NCBI GenBank assembly: GCA_945876405.1
Contig: CAMCOJ010000044.1
Location: forward strand, 1-10,588
Direction: 5' to 3'
From: an uncultured Ruminococcus sp.
Lineage (GTDB): Bacteria > Bacillota > Clostridia > Oscillospirales > Ruminococcaceae
DNA: 10,588 bases
The translations under genes and the position numbers were made by a program. The notes below the pieces were generated by a model. That model was not told the DNA's origin and ran no database searches. It saw only the letters and a program-made list of their open reading frames with translations. Each line of letters begins with the position of its first letter. Positions within the stretch are counted from its first letter, which is position 1. Below are positions 1 through 6,068 of the stretch, piece by piece.

Positions 1-44
1 ATTTCTGCCTGTCTCGTGGGCTCGGAGATGTGTATAAGAGACAG
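1..44. other. Nextera i7-side sequencing adapter (artifact)
   Basis: These bases are library-construction sequence, not genome. Bases 26-44 are the 19-bp Tn5 mosaic end AGATGTGTATAAGAGACAG. Bases 11-25 are the Nextera Read 2 tail. Bases 3-10, TTCTGCCT, match the i7 index I know as N703 in adapter orientation. Bases 1-2 are the last two bases of the P7 primer. The order P7, index, tail, mosaic end is exactly that of a finished Nextera library molecule. Genomic sequence starts at base 45. Confidence 0.98.
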
Positions 45-256
45 CTGCTGTCCTTATCAGCGTTGATAAGAATCTCAAAATCGTCTTTATTCATACCTAC
101 GCCGTCATCTGTAAGAGACTTGAAGTAGAGTTTATCGATAGCATCACTTGCGTTTGAGATCAGTTCTCTTAAAAATATCTCTTTATGAGTGTATATAGAG
201 TTGATCATCATTTCAAGAAGCTTTTTGGATTCTGCTTTAAACTGTTTTGTTTCCAT
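45..256 (-). CDS. htpG: HtpG (Hsp90 chaperone), N-terminal fragment
   Basis: This is the first 70 codons, plus two bases, of the bacterial Hsp90 homologue, an ATP-dependent cytosolic chaperone that acts on partly folded client proteins. The open frame starts at ATG 254-256 and runs into the left adapter, so the gene is cut by the end of the molecule and not by a mutation. The Hsp90 GHKL ATPase signature is visible at residues 24-43, [20 protein letters not shown]. It includes the catalytic glutamate (E31) and the Mg/ATP-binding asparagine (N35) of the family. The Shine-Dalgarno GGAGTG (265-270) lies 8 bases before the ATG. The gene has its own SigA promoter and a perfect CIRCE operator, so it is transcribed apart from the operon that ends at ricT. 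Full-length HtpG is roughly 620-640 residues, so about 90% is missing. Confidence 0.97.
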
Positions 257-283
257 TTTAATTTCACTCCATATAAATTAATT

Positions 284-310
284 TTAGCACTCTAACACTT
301 CGAGTGCTAA
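284..310 (-). promoter_or_regulatory. CIRCE operator (HrcA binding site) of htpG
   Basis: This is a perfect inverted repeat TTAGCACTC-N9-GAGTGCTAA, the exact consensus of the CIRCE element bound by the heat-shock repressor HrcA. It lies just downstream of the htpG -10 box, and the predicted start site (about 309) falls inside its first half. That position suits repression by blocking polymerase or by a 5'-leader hairpin. It ends 27 bases before the htpG start codon. It implies that the host encodes HrcA and that htpG belongs to the HrcA regulon here. Confidence 0.97.
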
Positions 311-315
311 TTAAT

Positions 316-344
316 AGTATAGTACACTTTGAAGAAAAAATCAA
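316..344 (-). promoter_or_regulatory. SigA-type promoter of htpG
   Basis: Read on the minus strand, a -35 box TTGATT (339-344) is separated by exactly 17 bases from a -10 box TATACT (316-321). The predicted start is near 309. It sits between the terminator of the ricT operon and the CIRCE operator, so the whole promoter-operator unit fits in the short intergenic region. Confidence 0.85.
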
Positions 345-381
345 TAGGTAAATTTAAATTTTTTTAAAATTTCATAAAACC

Positions 382-411
382 AAAAAAATGCACAGGCAAA
401 TGCCTGTGCAT
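382..411 (-). terminator. Intrinsic terminator after ricT
   Basis: An 11-bp perfect stem, ATGCACAGGCA with TGCCTGTGCAT (388-398 and 401-411), is followed on the minus strand by seven U residues (382-388). It begins 11 bases after the ricT stop codon and closes the YaaO-like/holB/ricT operon before the htpG promoter. The rest of 345-381 is A/T-rich sequence with nothing else recognisable. Confidence 0.93.
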
Positions 412-421
412 GCAATTAAAA

Positions 422-1288
422 TCACTCTTCAAGAGATTTCAGTGCCCTTATCTCATCCTTATTAACCTTAATTACAGAATCCTTGATAATCTTTACCTCA
501 CTTCTGTCAATGATAACCGGCACAGCACTGTCATTTTCAGGGCGCACCTTAAGTTTACCTGTAATAGTATTTGCCTCTTCAACATAACCTCTGACGTTGT
601 TAGGCATGCATACATAAGCACCAACCTTTGGTGTAATCTTAAGGAACTCCTCATATGTGCTCTGTTCATACTTAAGACAGCACATAAGCCTTCCGCATGT
701 ACCTGAAATCTTTGTAGGATTGAGTGAAAGTCCCTGTTCCTTTGCCATCTTGATTGAAACCGGCTGGAACTCTCCTATGCAGCCCTTGCAGCAGAATTCT
801 CTTCCGCATATGCCAAGTCCGCCGAGAATCTTGGCTTCGTCACGGACACCTATCTGACGAAGTTCAATTCTTGTTCTGAACACAGCAGCAAGATCCTTTA
901 CAAGCTCACGGAAGTCAACTCTTGTCTCTGCAGTGAAGTAAAACAGAATCTTGTTGTTGTCAAATGTAAATTCGACATCGATAAGATTCATATCAAGACC
1001 ACGGTTTTTTATTTTCTGCTGACATATAGCAAATGCATCTTTCTGTTTCCGGATATTTTTTTTCACTGTTTCAAGGTCCTCAGGAGTCGCAATTCTTATT
1101 ACTTCCTTAAGTTCCGAAGTCACAGCACTTTCTTCAATCCGGCGGTTGGCTATTACTACCTCACCGCATTCCACACCGCGGACTGTTTCCACAATAGCCA
1201 TATCTCCCACTTTGGCCTTGATATCGCCCGGTGCAAAATAATAAATCTTTCCGACTTTTTTAAATCTGATTCCTACTATCTCTATCAT
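422..1288 (-). CDS. ricT: RicT (YaaT), PSP1-domain Fe-S regulatory protein
   Basis: This is a 288-residue homologue of RicT/YaaT, close to the family's usual 270-290. In B. subtilis RicT forms a complex with RicA (YmcA) and RicF (YlbF) that carries iron-sulfur clusters and works with RNase Y in mRNA maturation. It also affects sporulation, competence and biofilm regulation. The N-terminal part (about 1-60) is the conserved beta-rich region GIRFKKVGKIYYF. The PSP1 C-terminal domain spans roughly 62-148. A cysteine-rich core follows with C161, C166, C167, C170, C198, C203 and C204, in the typical arrangement CGREFCCKGC and GTCGRLMCCLKYE, so the candidate cluster ligands are intact. The start is supported by AAAGGA about 9 bases upstream. 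The gene follows holB by 18 bases, as in B. subtilis, where holB also precedes yaaT. Partners RicA and RicF are not in the window. Confidence 0.96.
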   Translation of the reverse strand: MIEIVGIRFKKVGKIYYFAPGDIKAKVGDMAIVETVRGVECGEVVIANRRIEESAVTSELKEVIRIATPEDLETVKKNIRKQKDAFAICQQKIKNRGLDMNLIDVEFTFDNNKILFYFTAETRVDFRELVKDLAAVFRTRIELRQIGVRDEAKILGGLGICGREFCCKGCIGEFQPVSIKMAKEQGLSLNPTKISGTCGRLMCCLKYEQSTYEEFLKITPKVGAYVCMPNNVRGYVEEANTITGKLKVRPENDSAVPVIIDRSEVKIIKDSVIKVNKDEIRALKSLEE

Positions 1289-1306
1289 ATTGTTAATTCC
1301 TTTTCA

Positions 1307-2278
1307 TCAAAGCTGTCTTAATGCTGATATTGAACCGCAAAGGGCTGAGACTATCAGCTTTATATTTACATTTTTATCAATAAGCGAATATGAATGTTCT
1401 ATAGCTTCGTGTATTTTTCCGCAGGCATTTGCAGTAAGTCCGACGGAAAGTGCCTCCGCCTCCCCGTGACAGCAGCCTGTAAAGCTGTCAGGCAGATACC
1501 TTAATGCAAGTGCATCACGTATTATACAGTTAAGCATTTCGAGAACGCTCTTAAGAACTGATTTGTCTGAAGATGCTTCAGTCAGAAATCTGAGCGTGCC
1601 ATATTCATCTCTGTTTATTATACAGTCTGTTATCTTCTTTGTCAAATCCACAGTGTTCTTCAGTGAATCTGACTGTATATATTCAAGGCATTTTCCGATA
1701 TTTCCGTTAAATATCTGAGCTGCATTTTTCGCTTCCTCGTCAGATATCCCGTGTTCTGCAAGAGCCGCAACTGTTTCTTCACAGCTTACCTTCGCTGCAC
1801 AAAGTGAAATTATTCTTGATCTTATAGTTTCAAGTATAACATTTTTGTCGGAAACTGTAAAGATAAAATATGCATAATCCGGCGGTTCTTCTATAAGTTT
1901 AAGCAATGAATTCTGGGCCTGAACGGTAATATTGTCAGCATCAGTGAAAATATATATTTTTCTGTCAGTATTATTTGGTTTTATATACGCATCAGCGGTG
2001 ATATTCCTTATGGTATCAACTGAAAATCCGCCCATCTTTCCGCTGTGTTCCGCATAGATTATATCCGGATGAATATGTTCAGCCGCATTTTTACAGGAAC
2101 GGCACTGTCCGCACGGCTTGTTTTCATTTTCACATACAAGCATCATAGCAAGCCAGCCGGCCATGGTTTTCTTGCCAAGTCCGCTCTCTCCGTATATAAG
2201 GAAGGAATGAGCCATTCTGTCCTTCTGCATCATATTCTGAAATGTATTCAGTATAAGGGTATTTCCGTATATCTTCAT
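1307..2278 (-). CDS. holB: DNA polymerase III subunit delta-prime
   Basis: This 323-residue AAA+ clamp-loader subunit works with delta and DnaX (tau/gamma) to load the beta clamp on primed DNA. The nucleotide-binding loop is GESGLGKKT (residues 30-38); the residue after GK is lysine and is followed by threonine. A zinc module follows: C49, C56, C59 and C62, spaced x6-x2-x2, equivalent to the Cys4 site of delta-prime. The Walker B/helix region reads TDADNITVQAQNSLLKLIEE (roughly 108-128), very typical of the family. An SRI motif follows (LETIRSRI) where DnaX/delta-prime proteins carry SRC or a variant. The C-terminal third is divergent, as usual. The gene starts 4 bases after the stop of the YaaO-like gene, and GGAA within that gene's last codons serves as Shine-Dalgarno, suggesting coupled translation. 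Assignment to HolB and not DnaX rests on length, the divergent C-terminus and the ricT neighbour. Confidence 0.95.
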   Translation of the reverse strand: MKIYGNTLILNTFQNMMQKDRMAHSFLIYGESGLGKKTMAGWLAMMLVCENENKPCGQCRSCKNAAEHIHPDIIYAEHSGKMGGFSVDTIRNITADAYIKPNNTDRKIYIFTDADNITVQAQNSLLKLIEEPPDYAYFIFTVSDKNVILETIRSRIISLCAAKVSCEETVAALAEHGISDEEAKNAAQIFNGNIGKCLEYIQSDSLKNTVDLTKKITDCIINRDEYGTLRFLTEASSDKSVLKSVLEMLNCIIRDALALRYLPDSFTGCCHGEAEALSVGLTANACGKIHEAIEHSYSLIDKNVNIKLIVSALCGSISALRQL

Positions 2279-2282
2279 ATTA

Positions 2283-3644
2283 TCAGTTCCATTTCCTGTT
2301 TTTTACTACTCTTACGGTGCTGATACCGTAATGAACGAGAGTCCTGACCGTCTCTGCCGATATCCTCTCACCGCTTACGGCAACCGGTACAGCAGGAGGA
2401 CAGGGCACATTTATGCCGGCACAGATCCTTCCTTCCGCACATTCGGTGCTTACTTCCTCATATTCGGAGAACAGTGCATCTCTTATGGATAACACTTTCT
2501 CAGGATGCGGAAATACAATTCGGGAAGGCTCTTTTATCTCCGGTCTGAATTCTATTGATTCAAGCACAGCTGCAGTTTTCCGGTACTCCTCCTCCCCATC
2601 AGCAGGGGAAAAAAGCAGAACGATATATGTGTCATCAGCAAATTCGTATTCTATTCCGTTTTCACGGAGTTTCTCTGCAAGATATCTCCCTGACACACCG
2701 CTCTTTTCAGCATTTATGGTAAAATGAAGGGGCTCAAGGTCAAAGGCCGGACATCCGAGGCTGTACTTCTCCGAAGCAGTACTTCTGAGTTTCGCCATCA
2801 GCTTTTCCGCCTGAGCAAGTTCTTCTTTTATTGAACAGGCTAAATATCTGTTGCACAGATCAAGCGAACAGGTTACCAGATATGAAGGACTTGTGGAGGC
2901 AAACATAAGCATTGCGTCCTTTATCTGTGAGGTATAACGCTCATTTCCTGTATGGAGATATGCCGCCCCTGTAAGTGCCGGAAGCATCTTGTGTGCCGAG
3001 TCGCAGCAAAGATCAGCACCGAGGTGTACAGGGTGTCTGTTTTCACTGTAAAACGGCAGACACGCACCATGGGCGTTGTCCACCAGCAGAACAGAATCGT
3101 AACTGTGGCATATTTCTGCGAGACTTTTTATATCCGCCATGGCACCGAGATAATCCGGAGAAGTAACGTAGAGACATGAATGCGGGTTCATTTCAAGTGA
3201 TTTTATGACGTCGGAAAGATTTATCCTTCCGGAGATAATCGTATCCGAATATTCCGGATAAATCCATACCGGTTCTATATTGAGAAGAGCACATGAGCTT
3301 AAAAATGACCGGTGCACATTTCTTACCGCAAACACACGTCGGTTTTCACGCTTCATCAGCGCAAGCATCGTCTGTATGCATAGAGTTGAACCCTGCGTCG
3401 AATAAAATGTACCCTTTGTGCAGAAAAGCTCCGCAGCGTTTTTTTCGCTTTCATATATTATGCCTTCATATTCGAAAAGATTTCCGGCACCTGTTATCTC
3501 AGTAAGGTCAAACCGGTAAATATCAGAAAGCAGATTGTCAAAGGTTCTTCCCTTGTGACCCGGCATATGCATACGAAGCATACCGCTGCCGGCATATGAT
3601 AAAATATAATCGTAAACTGGTGTGTTCATAGTTTTTTCTTTCAT
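2283..3644 (-). CDS. Orn/Lys/Arg decarboxylase-family PLP enzyme (YaaO-like)
   Basis: This is a 453-residue fold-type I PLP enzyme of the short YaaO-like branch of the Orn/Lys/Arg decarboxylase family. It lacks the N-terminal wing domain of the E. coli-type enzymes. The N-terminal signature MHMPGHKGR is at residues 25-33. NVHRS (109-113) supplies the histidine expected to stack on PLP. VDNAHG (188-193) supplies the aspartate (D189) that pairs with the pyridine nitrogen. DSAHKMLPALTG has K219 as the predicted Schiff-base lysine. The C-terminal domain carries VPCPPAVPVAVSGE, a drifted form of the usual PPGIP-PGE motif. The substrate cannot be read from sequence: lysine, arginine or ornithine decarboxylation is possible, and so is a divergent role. 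The first ATG (3644) and a second at 3629 (giving MNTPVYDYI) both lack a clear Shine-Dalgarno site; the second matches the usual start of the family better. This is the first gene of the operon with holB and ricT, the position yaaO has relative to holB in B. subtilis. Confidence 0.9.
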   Translation of the reverse strand: MKEKTMNTPVYDYILSYAGSGMLRMHMPGHKGRTFDNLLSDIYRFDLTEITGAGNLFEYEGIIYESEKNAAELFCTKGTFYSTQGSTLCIQTMLALMKRENRRVFAVRNVHRSFLSSCALLNIEPVWIYPEYSDTIISGRINLSDVIKSLEMNPHSCLYVTSPDYLGAMADIKSLAEICHSYDSVLLVDNAHGACLPFYSENRHPVHLGADLCCDSAHKMLPALTGAAYLHTGNERYTSQIKDAMLMFASTSPSYLVTCSLDLCNRYLACSIKEELAQAEKLMAKLRSTASEKYSLGCPAFDLEPLHFTINAEKSGVSGRYLAEKLRENGIEYEFADDTYIVLLFSPADGEEEYRKTAAVLESIEFRPEIKEPSRIVFPHPEKVLSIRDALFSEYEEVSTECAEGRICAGINVPCPPAVPVAVSGERISAETVRTLVHYGISTVRVVKNRKWN

Positions 3645-3667
3645 ATTCTTTTTTCGTTCGCTATATC

Positions 3668-3696
3668 ATTATACCATTTTCCTGCGATATTTACAA
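3668..3696 (-). promoter_or_regulatory. Extended -10 SigA promoter of the YaaO-like/holB/ricT operon
   Basis: On the minus strand a -35 box TTGTAA (3691-3696) is followed after 17 bases by a perfect TATAAT (3668-3673), preceded by TGG, which makes the extended -10 motif TGnTATAAT. The predicted start is near 3661. That leaves a leader of only about 16 bases to the ATG at 3644, or about 32 bases to the one at 3629. Confidence 0.88.
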
Positions 3697-3721
3697 GGCA
3701 AAAGTAAAGCAGGGGTGATAC

Positions 3722-3760
3722 AAAAAAAACACCACAGACAATCTATAAAGTCTGTGGTGT
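3722..3760 (-). terminator. Intrinsic terminator after the 65-residue peptide gene
   Basis: A perfect 11-bp stem (ACACCACAGAC at 3729-3739 with GTCTGTGGTGT at 3750-3760, loop of 10) is followed on the minus strand by a run of eight U (3722-3729). It lies 30 bases after the stop codon of the small gene. It insulates that gene from the next promoter, whose -35 box begins at 3696. Confidence 0.94.
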
Positions 3761-3790
3761 AAAATTCAGTAAATAATCATATCTGCGTTA

Positions 3791-3988
3791 TTACAAAAAA
3801 TCAGCATCGTCAATGTCGAGGTGCTGTTCATCGACCCTGTCACCGGCAATGGCTGTCATTATGCAGAAAAGAGCCGGAATACAGGCATAGGCAACGTTAA
3901 AATTACTTTCCTCCTGTCCTGCGTATGCAATTGCTGCAAATGTGAGCACGCCAAATACGACTGATAAAACTGTCATAACCTTTCTCAT
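3791..3988 (-). CDS. Small membrane or secreted protein, 65 residues, unknown function
   Basis: I do not recognise this gene. It encodes MRKVMTVLSV and onward, with a first hydrophobic segment at about residues 4-23 that ends in AYA followed by GQEE. This could be a signal-peptide cleavage site or the first of two membrane helices. A second hydrophobic segment spans about 32-49. The tail is strongly acidic (DRVDEQHLDIDDADFL). The frame is believable because it has a strong Shine-Dalgarno site GAGGGGA (3996-4002) 7 bases before the ATG, its own promoter-like sequence and a dedicated intrinsic terminator. It is therefore monocistronic, between the transporter operon and the holB operon. A two-helix hairpin with both ends on the same side is one reading; a cleaved precursor with one remaining helix is the other. 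Confidence 0.78.
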   Translation of the reverse strand: MRKVMTVLSVVFGVLTFAAIAYAGQEESNFNVAYACIPALFCIMTAIAGDRVDEQHLDIDDADFL

Positions 3989-4034
3989 TGTTAATTCCCC
4001 TCTTTCTTTTTTTCAAAATCTCCTAAACAATAAG

Positions 4035-4048
4035 TATCGTTCCCGATA
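4035..4048. repeat. Short inverted repeat at the predicted start site of the small gene
   Basis: TATCG-TTCC-CGATA is a 5-4-5 inverted repeat at about +1 to +14 relative to the predicted start (about 4048) of the 65-residue peptide gene. It could be a small operator or a 5'-end hairpin in the leader. It is short enough to occur by chance. Confidence 0.3.
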
Positions 4049-4054
4049 ACAGTA

Positions 4055-4083
4055 ATATTAACACATCAGATATGATTTGTAAA
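4055..4083 (-). promoter_or_regulatory. Probable SigA promoter of the 65-residue peptide gene
   Basis: On the minus strand a -35 box TTTACA (4078-4083) is followed after 17 bases by a -10 box TAATAT (4055-4060). The predicted start is near 4048, giving a leader of about 60 bases. Upstream, 4090-4140 is very A/T-rich and includes the palindrome ATAAAATTTTAT (4092-4103), which may act as an UP-like element. The gene-free stretch 3989-4154 otherwise shows only weak A/T hairpins. Confidence 0.6.
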
Positions 4084-4154
4084 CCTCAATCATAAAATTT
4101 TATTTAAACTCACAAATTAAGCTATTTAATTTAGTGCAATATTGGTAAAAAAAT

Positions 4155-5126
4155 CTATCCCACAAGTCCGGAACGTTCTATTCCCTCTGTAAAATATTTC
4201 TGCAGAAAAACATACATAACCAGCATAGGAGATATTGAAATAAGACAGGCAGCCTGGGTCCACACAACGTATTCCCTTGCAGAAACTCTCAGACTTGCGT
4301 CATTGAAAAGGGCTGCATTGAGAACCGGCTGAATGTTTTTTATGGTAAGTGCAAGTGTCTGGTTACTGCTGAAAAATGAATTGCATACATAGTAATCATT
4401 CCAGTACCATACCACTGCAAACAGAAAAACTGTCAGAAATGACGAGAGTGCATTCGGAACCATTATCTCTGCAAATGTTCTGAACGGTCCGCATCCGTCA
4501 AGGCAGGCTGCATCCTCAAGCTCACGGGGTAGTCCGCGGAAAAACTGACGGAATATGAATATCATTATTCCGGATTTGATTCCGTTGGCTGTCATCGCCG
4601 GAAGATACATGGTCCACGGAGTATTTATCATGCCAAGCGAGTTAAAAAGATCATACTGTGGAAGGAGAATAACCTGAGGCGGAACCAGTATCATGAGGAT
4701 TACTATTCCGAAAAGAATATTTTTCCCCCTGAATCTGAAACGGGCAAATCCATATCCGGTAACGGCCGAAGAAATTACCTGGAGAAGTGAACATCCGATA
4801 TTTATGACAAGAGTATTTACAAGAGTTTTTCCGAGTTTCATTGCTGAAGCTGTTTCTTTAATGACATCGAGAGTCAGATGACGCGGTATCCACATAACCG
4901 TAGGGTCATTCATATCGTTTTTGTCCCTGAATGCACAGCTTATCATAAACAGAAGCGGATAAAGAATAACAAAACAGAGGCCTGAAATAATGAGGAATCT
5001 GAAAATACGCCATATCATTTCCACTGCCTTTTTCCGTTTCACATATGAAATCTGTTCTTTTGACATAAGTGAAAGGTGTTTTTGCTGTCTTGCACGAACA
5101 GCAACCTTTTGTTCTTTACGGGTCAT
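4155..5126 (-). CDS. CUT1 carbohydrate ABC transporter permease, MalG-type
   Basis: This 323-residue inner-membrane permease is of the MalG/LacG class, one half of the transmembrane channel of a sugar-type ABC importer. A basic cytoplasmic N-terminus of about 40 residues precedes six predicted helices: about 42-63, 105-122, 137-156, 178-194, 226-243 and 290-309. The cytoplasmic coupling loop that contacts the ATPase reads LEDAACLDGCGPFRTFAEIMVP (about 203-224, written here in two parts: LEDAACLDGCG then PFRTFAEIMVP). This is a good EAA motif with DG in place. The C-terminus LQKYFTEGIERSGLVG is typical of MalG proteins. Shine-Dalgarno GGAAAGG lies just upstream, and the gap to the MalF-type gene is 24 bases. 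It is the last gene of the transporter operon; I see no convincing terminator behind it. Substrate unknown. The ATPase must be encoded elsewhere, as with MsmX-type shared ATPases (inference). Confidence 0.93.
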   Translation of the reverse strand: MTRKEQKVAVRARQQKHLSLMSKEQISYVKRKKAVEMIWRIFRFLIISGLCFVILYPLLFMISCAFRDKNDMNDPTVMWIPRHLTLDVIKETASAMKLGKTLVNTLVINIGCSLLQVISSAVTGYGFARFRFRGKNILFGIVILMILVPPQVILLPQYDLFNSLGMINTPWTMYLPAMTANGIKSGIMIFIFRQFFRGLPRELEDAACLDGCGPFRTFAEIMVPNALSSFLTVFLFAVVWYWNDYYVCNSFFSSNQTLALTIKNIQPVLNAALFNDASLRVSAREYVVWTQAACLISISPMLVMYVFLQKYFTEGIERSGLVG

Positions 5127-5150
5127 GATTTTTCCTTTCCGATAAAAAGA

Positions 5151-6068
5151 CTATTCAACTTCATAGTAAATATGCTTTCCTGCAATAAGGAAGAGTATGC
5201 CTATTATTATCATTACTATAACAAAATAAGACCATACCATAGCCGCTGCAACACCGTATTTCCAGTCGTTCTGCATAGCGATAATTCTGCCCATGACCTT
5301 ATTGCCGGAGTCTGTAAATGAGTCGACTACAGTAAAAATAAGATTTGCAAGAATCACAGGACTCACATACGGGAAGGTAATCTTCCAGAAATACTCCCAT
5401 GAAGTCGCACCTTCAAGCTGGGCTGCCTCTCTTGCCGAAGGAGGTATGTTCTGCAGTGCCGCAAGAAATACAAGAATCTGAACGCCCGATTTCCATACGA
5501 TAGCAAATATACTGTCGATAGTGTGTTTTATGGTCTCCGTAAGTGTCTGACTAAGTCCGTATATCCCCGTGAATTCAAGCAGTTCAGTTACCATATCGGT
5601 TTCAAAAACCGTTGAAAACTGAGCTGCTCCCTCTGCCCCGCTTGTACTCATATCACCGGTAATGACAGAATAAACCGGACCGGACGCAACAATTACAGGC
5701 AGAAAAAATACCGCACGGACAAAGGCTCTTCCTTTGAATCTCTGATTTATAAGGACAGCTGAAAACAGAGAGAATATAAGTATTATCGGGGTTGTCCTGA
5801 GCATATCTGCTGTAACATCAAAAAGATATGTGCGGTAGTGCGGATCTCTGGCAAATGCAGTTATGTAATTGGAAAAGCCAACCCAGTCCCCCTTCATACC
5901 GCCCGACTGAGGATTGACGTTCTGAAATGAGTAGAGAAGGGATTCAAAAAGCGGAATGATAAAAAATACAAGTGTTCCAATCATCCAGAGTCCGATAAAG
6001 CCATAACCGTACAGACTTTTCTGCTTTTCATAGGACATTTTTTTCCTGGTTTTTTTATTCTTCATCAT
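5151..6068 (-). CDS. CUT1 carbohydrate ABC transporter permease, MalF/UgpA-type
   Basis: This 305-residue permease is the partner of the MalG-type protein encoded just downstream. There are six predicted helices at about 21-45, 90-108, 116-137, 184-205, 234-252 and 272-297. The EAA coupling motif is textbook: REAAQLEGATSWEYFWKITF, then P (213-233). The FFLPVIVASGPVYSVI segment after helix 3 matches the FFLP signature of MalF-type permeases. The extracytoplasmic stretch at 138-183 (GDMSTSGAEGAAQFSTVFE and onward) lacks the usual NWL-like motif of ordinary sugar permeases, so the subfamily may be specialised. The start at 6068 is set by a strong GGAGGAG 6 bases upstream, inside the preceding gene, with which it overlaps by 14 bases. 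A second in-frame ATG at 6065 is possible. Confidence 0.94.
   Translation of the reverse strand: MMKNKKTRKKMSYEKQKSLYGYGFIGLWMIGTLVFFIIPLFESLLYSFQNVNPQSGGMKGDWVGFSNYITAFARDPHYRTYLFDVTADMLRTTPIILIFSLFSAVLINQRFKGRAFVRAVFFLPVIVASGPVYSVITGDMSTSGAEGAAQFSTVFETDMVTELLEFTGIYGLSQTLTETIKHTIDSIFAIVWKSGVQILVFLAALQNIPPSAREAAQLEGATSWEYFWKITFPYVSPVILANLIFTVVDSFTDSGNKVMGRIIAMQNDWKYGVAAAMVWSYFVIVMIIIGILFLIAGKHIYYEVE

Noticed and set aside
410..857. Plus-strand open frames of 66-98 codons opposite ricT.
   Set aside because: They lie antisense to a well-supported conserved gene, have no ribosome site or recognisable motif, and the first overlaps the ricT terminator.
2279..2282. A possible hidden remnant of tmk between the YaaO-like gene and holB.
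   Set aside because: Only 4 bases separate the two intact genes, so there is no room for a remnant.
2413..3505. Plus-strand open frames of 63-104 codons opposite the YaaO-like gene.
   Set aside because: They are shadows of the conserved PLP-enzyme frame, with no promoter, ribosome site or family resemblance.
4114..4132. Hairpin AAATTAA-loop-TTAATTT after the MalG-type gene as an operon terminator.
   Set aside because: The stem is only A/T pairs and no U-tract follows, so intrinsic termination is unlikely.
4145..4190. T-rich run directly after the MalG-type stop codon as the tail of a terminator.
   Set aside because: No stable G/C-rich stem precedes it; only a 4-bp GGAA/TTCC pairing was found within the coding end.
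4693..5481. Plus-strand open frames of 62-81 codons opposite the two permeases.
   Set aside because: They are complementary to membrane-helix codons and lack translation signals; the minus-strand EAA-motif permeases explain the sequence.
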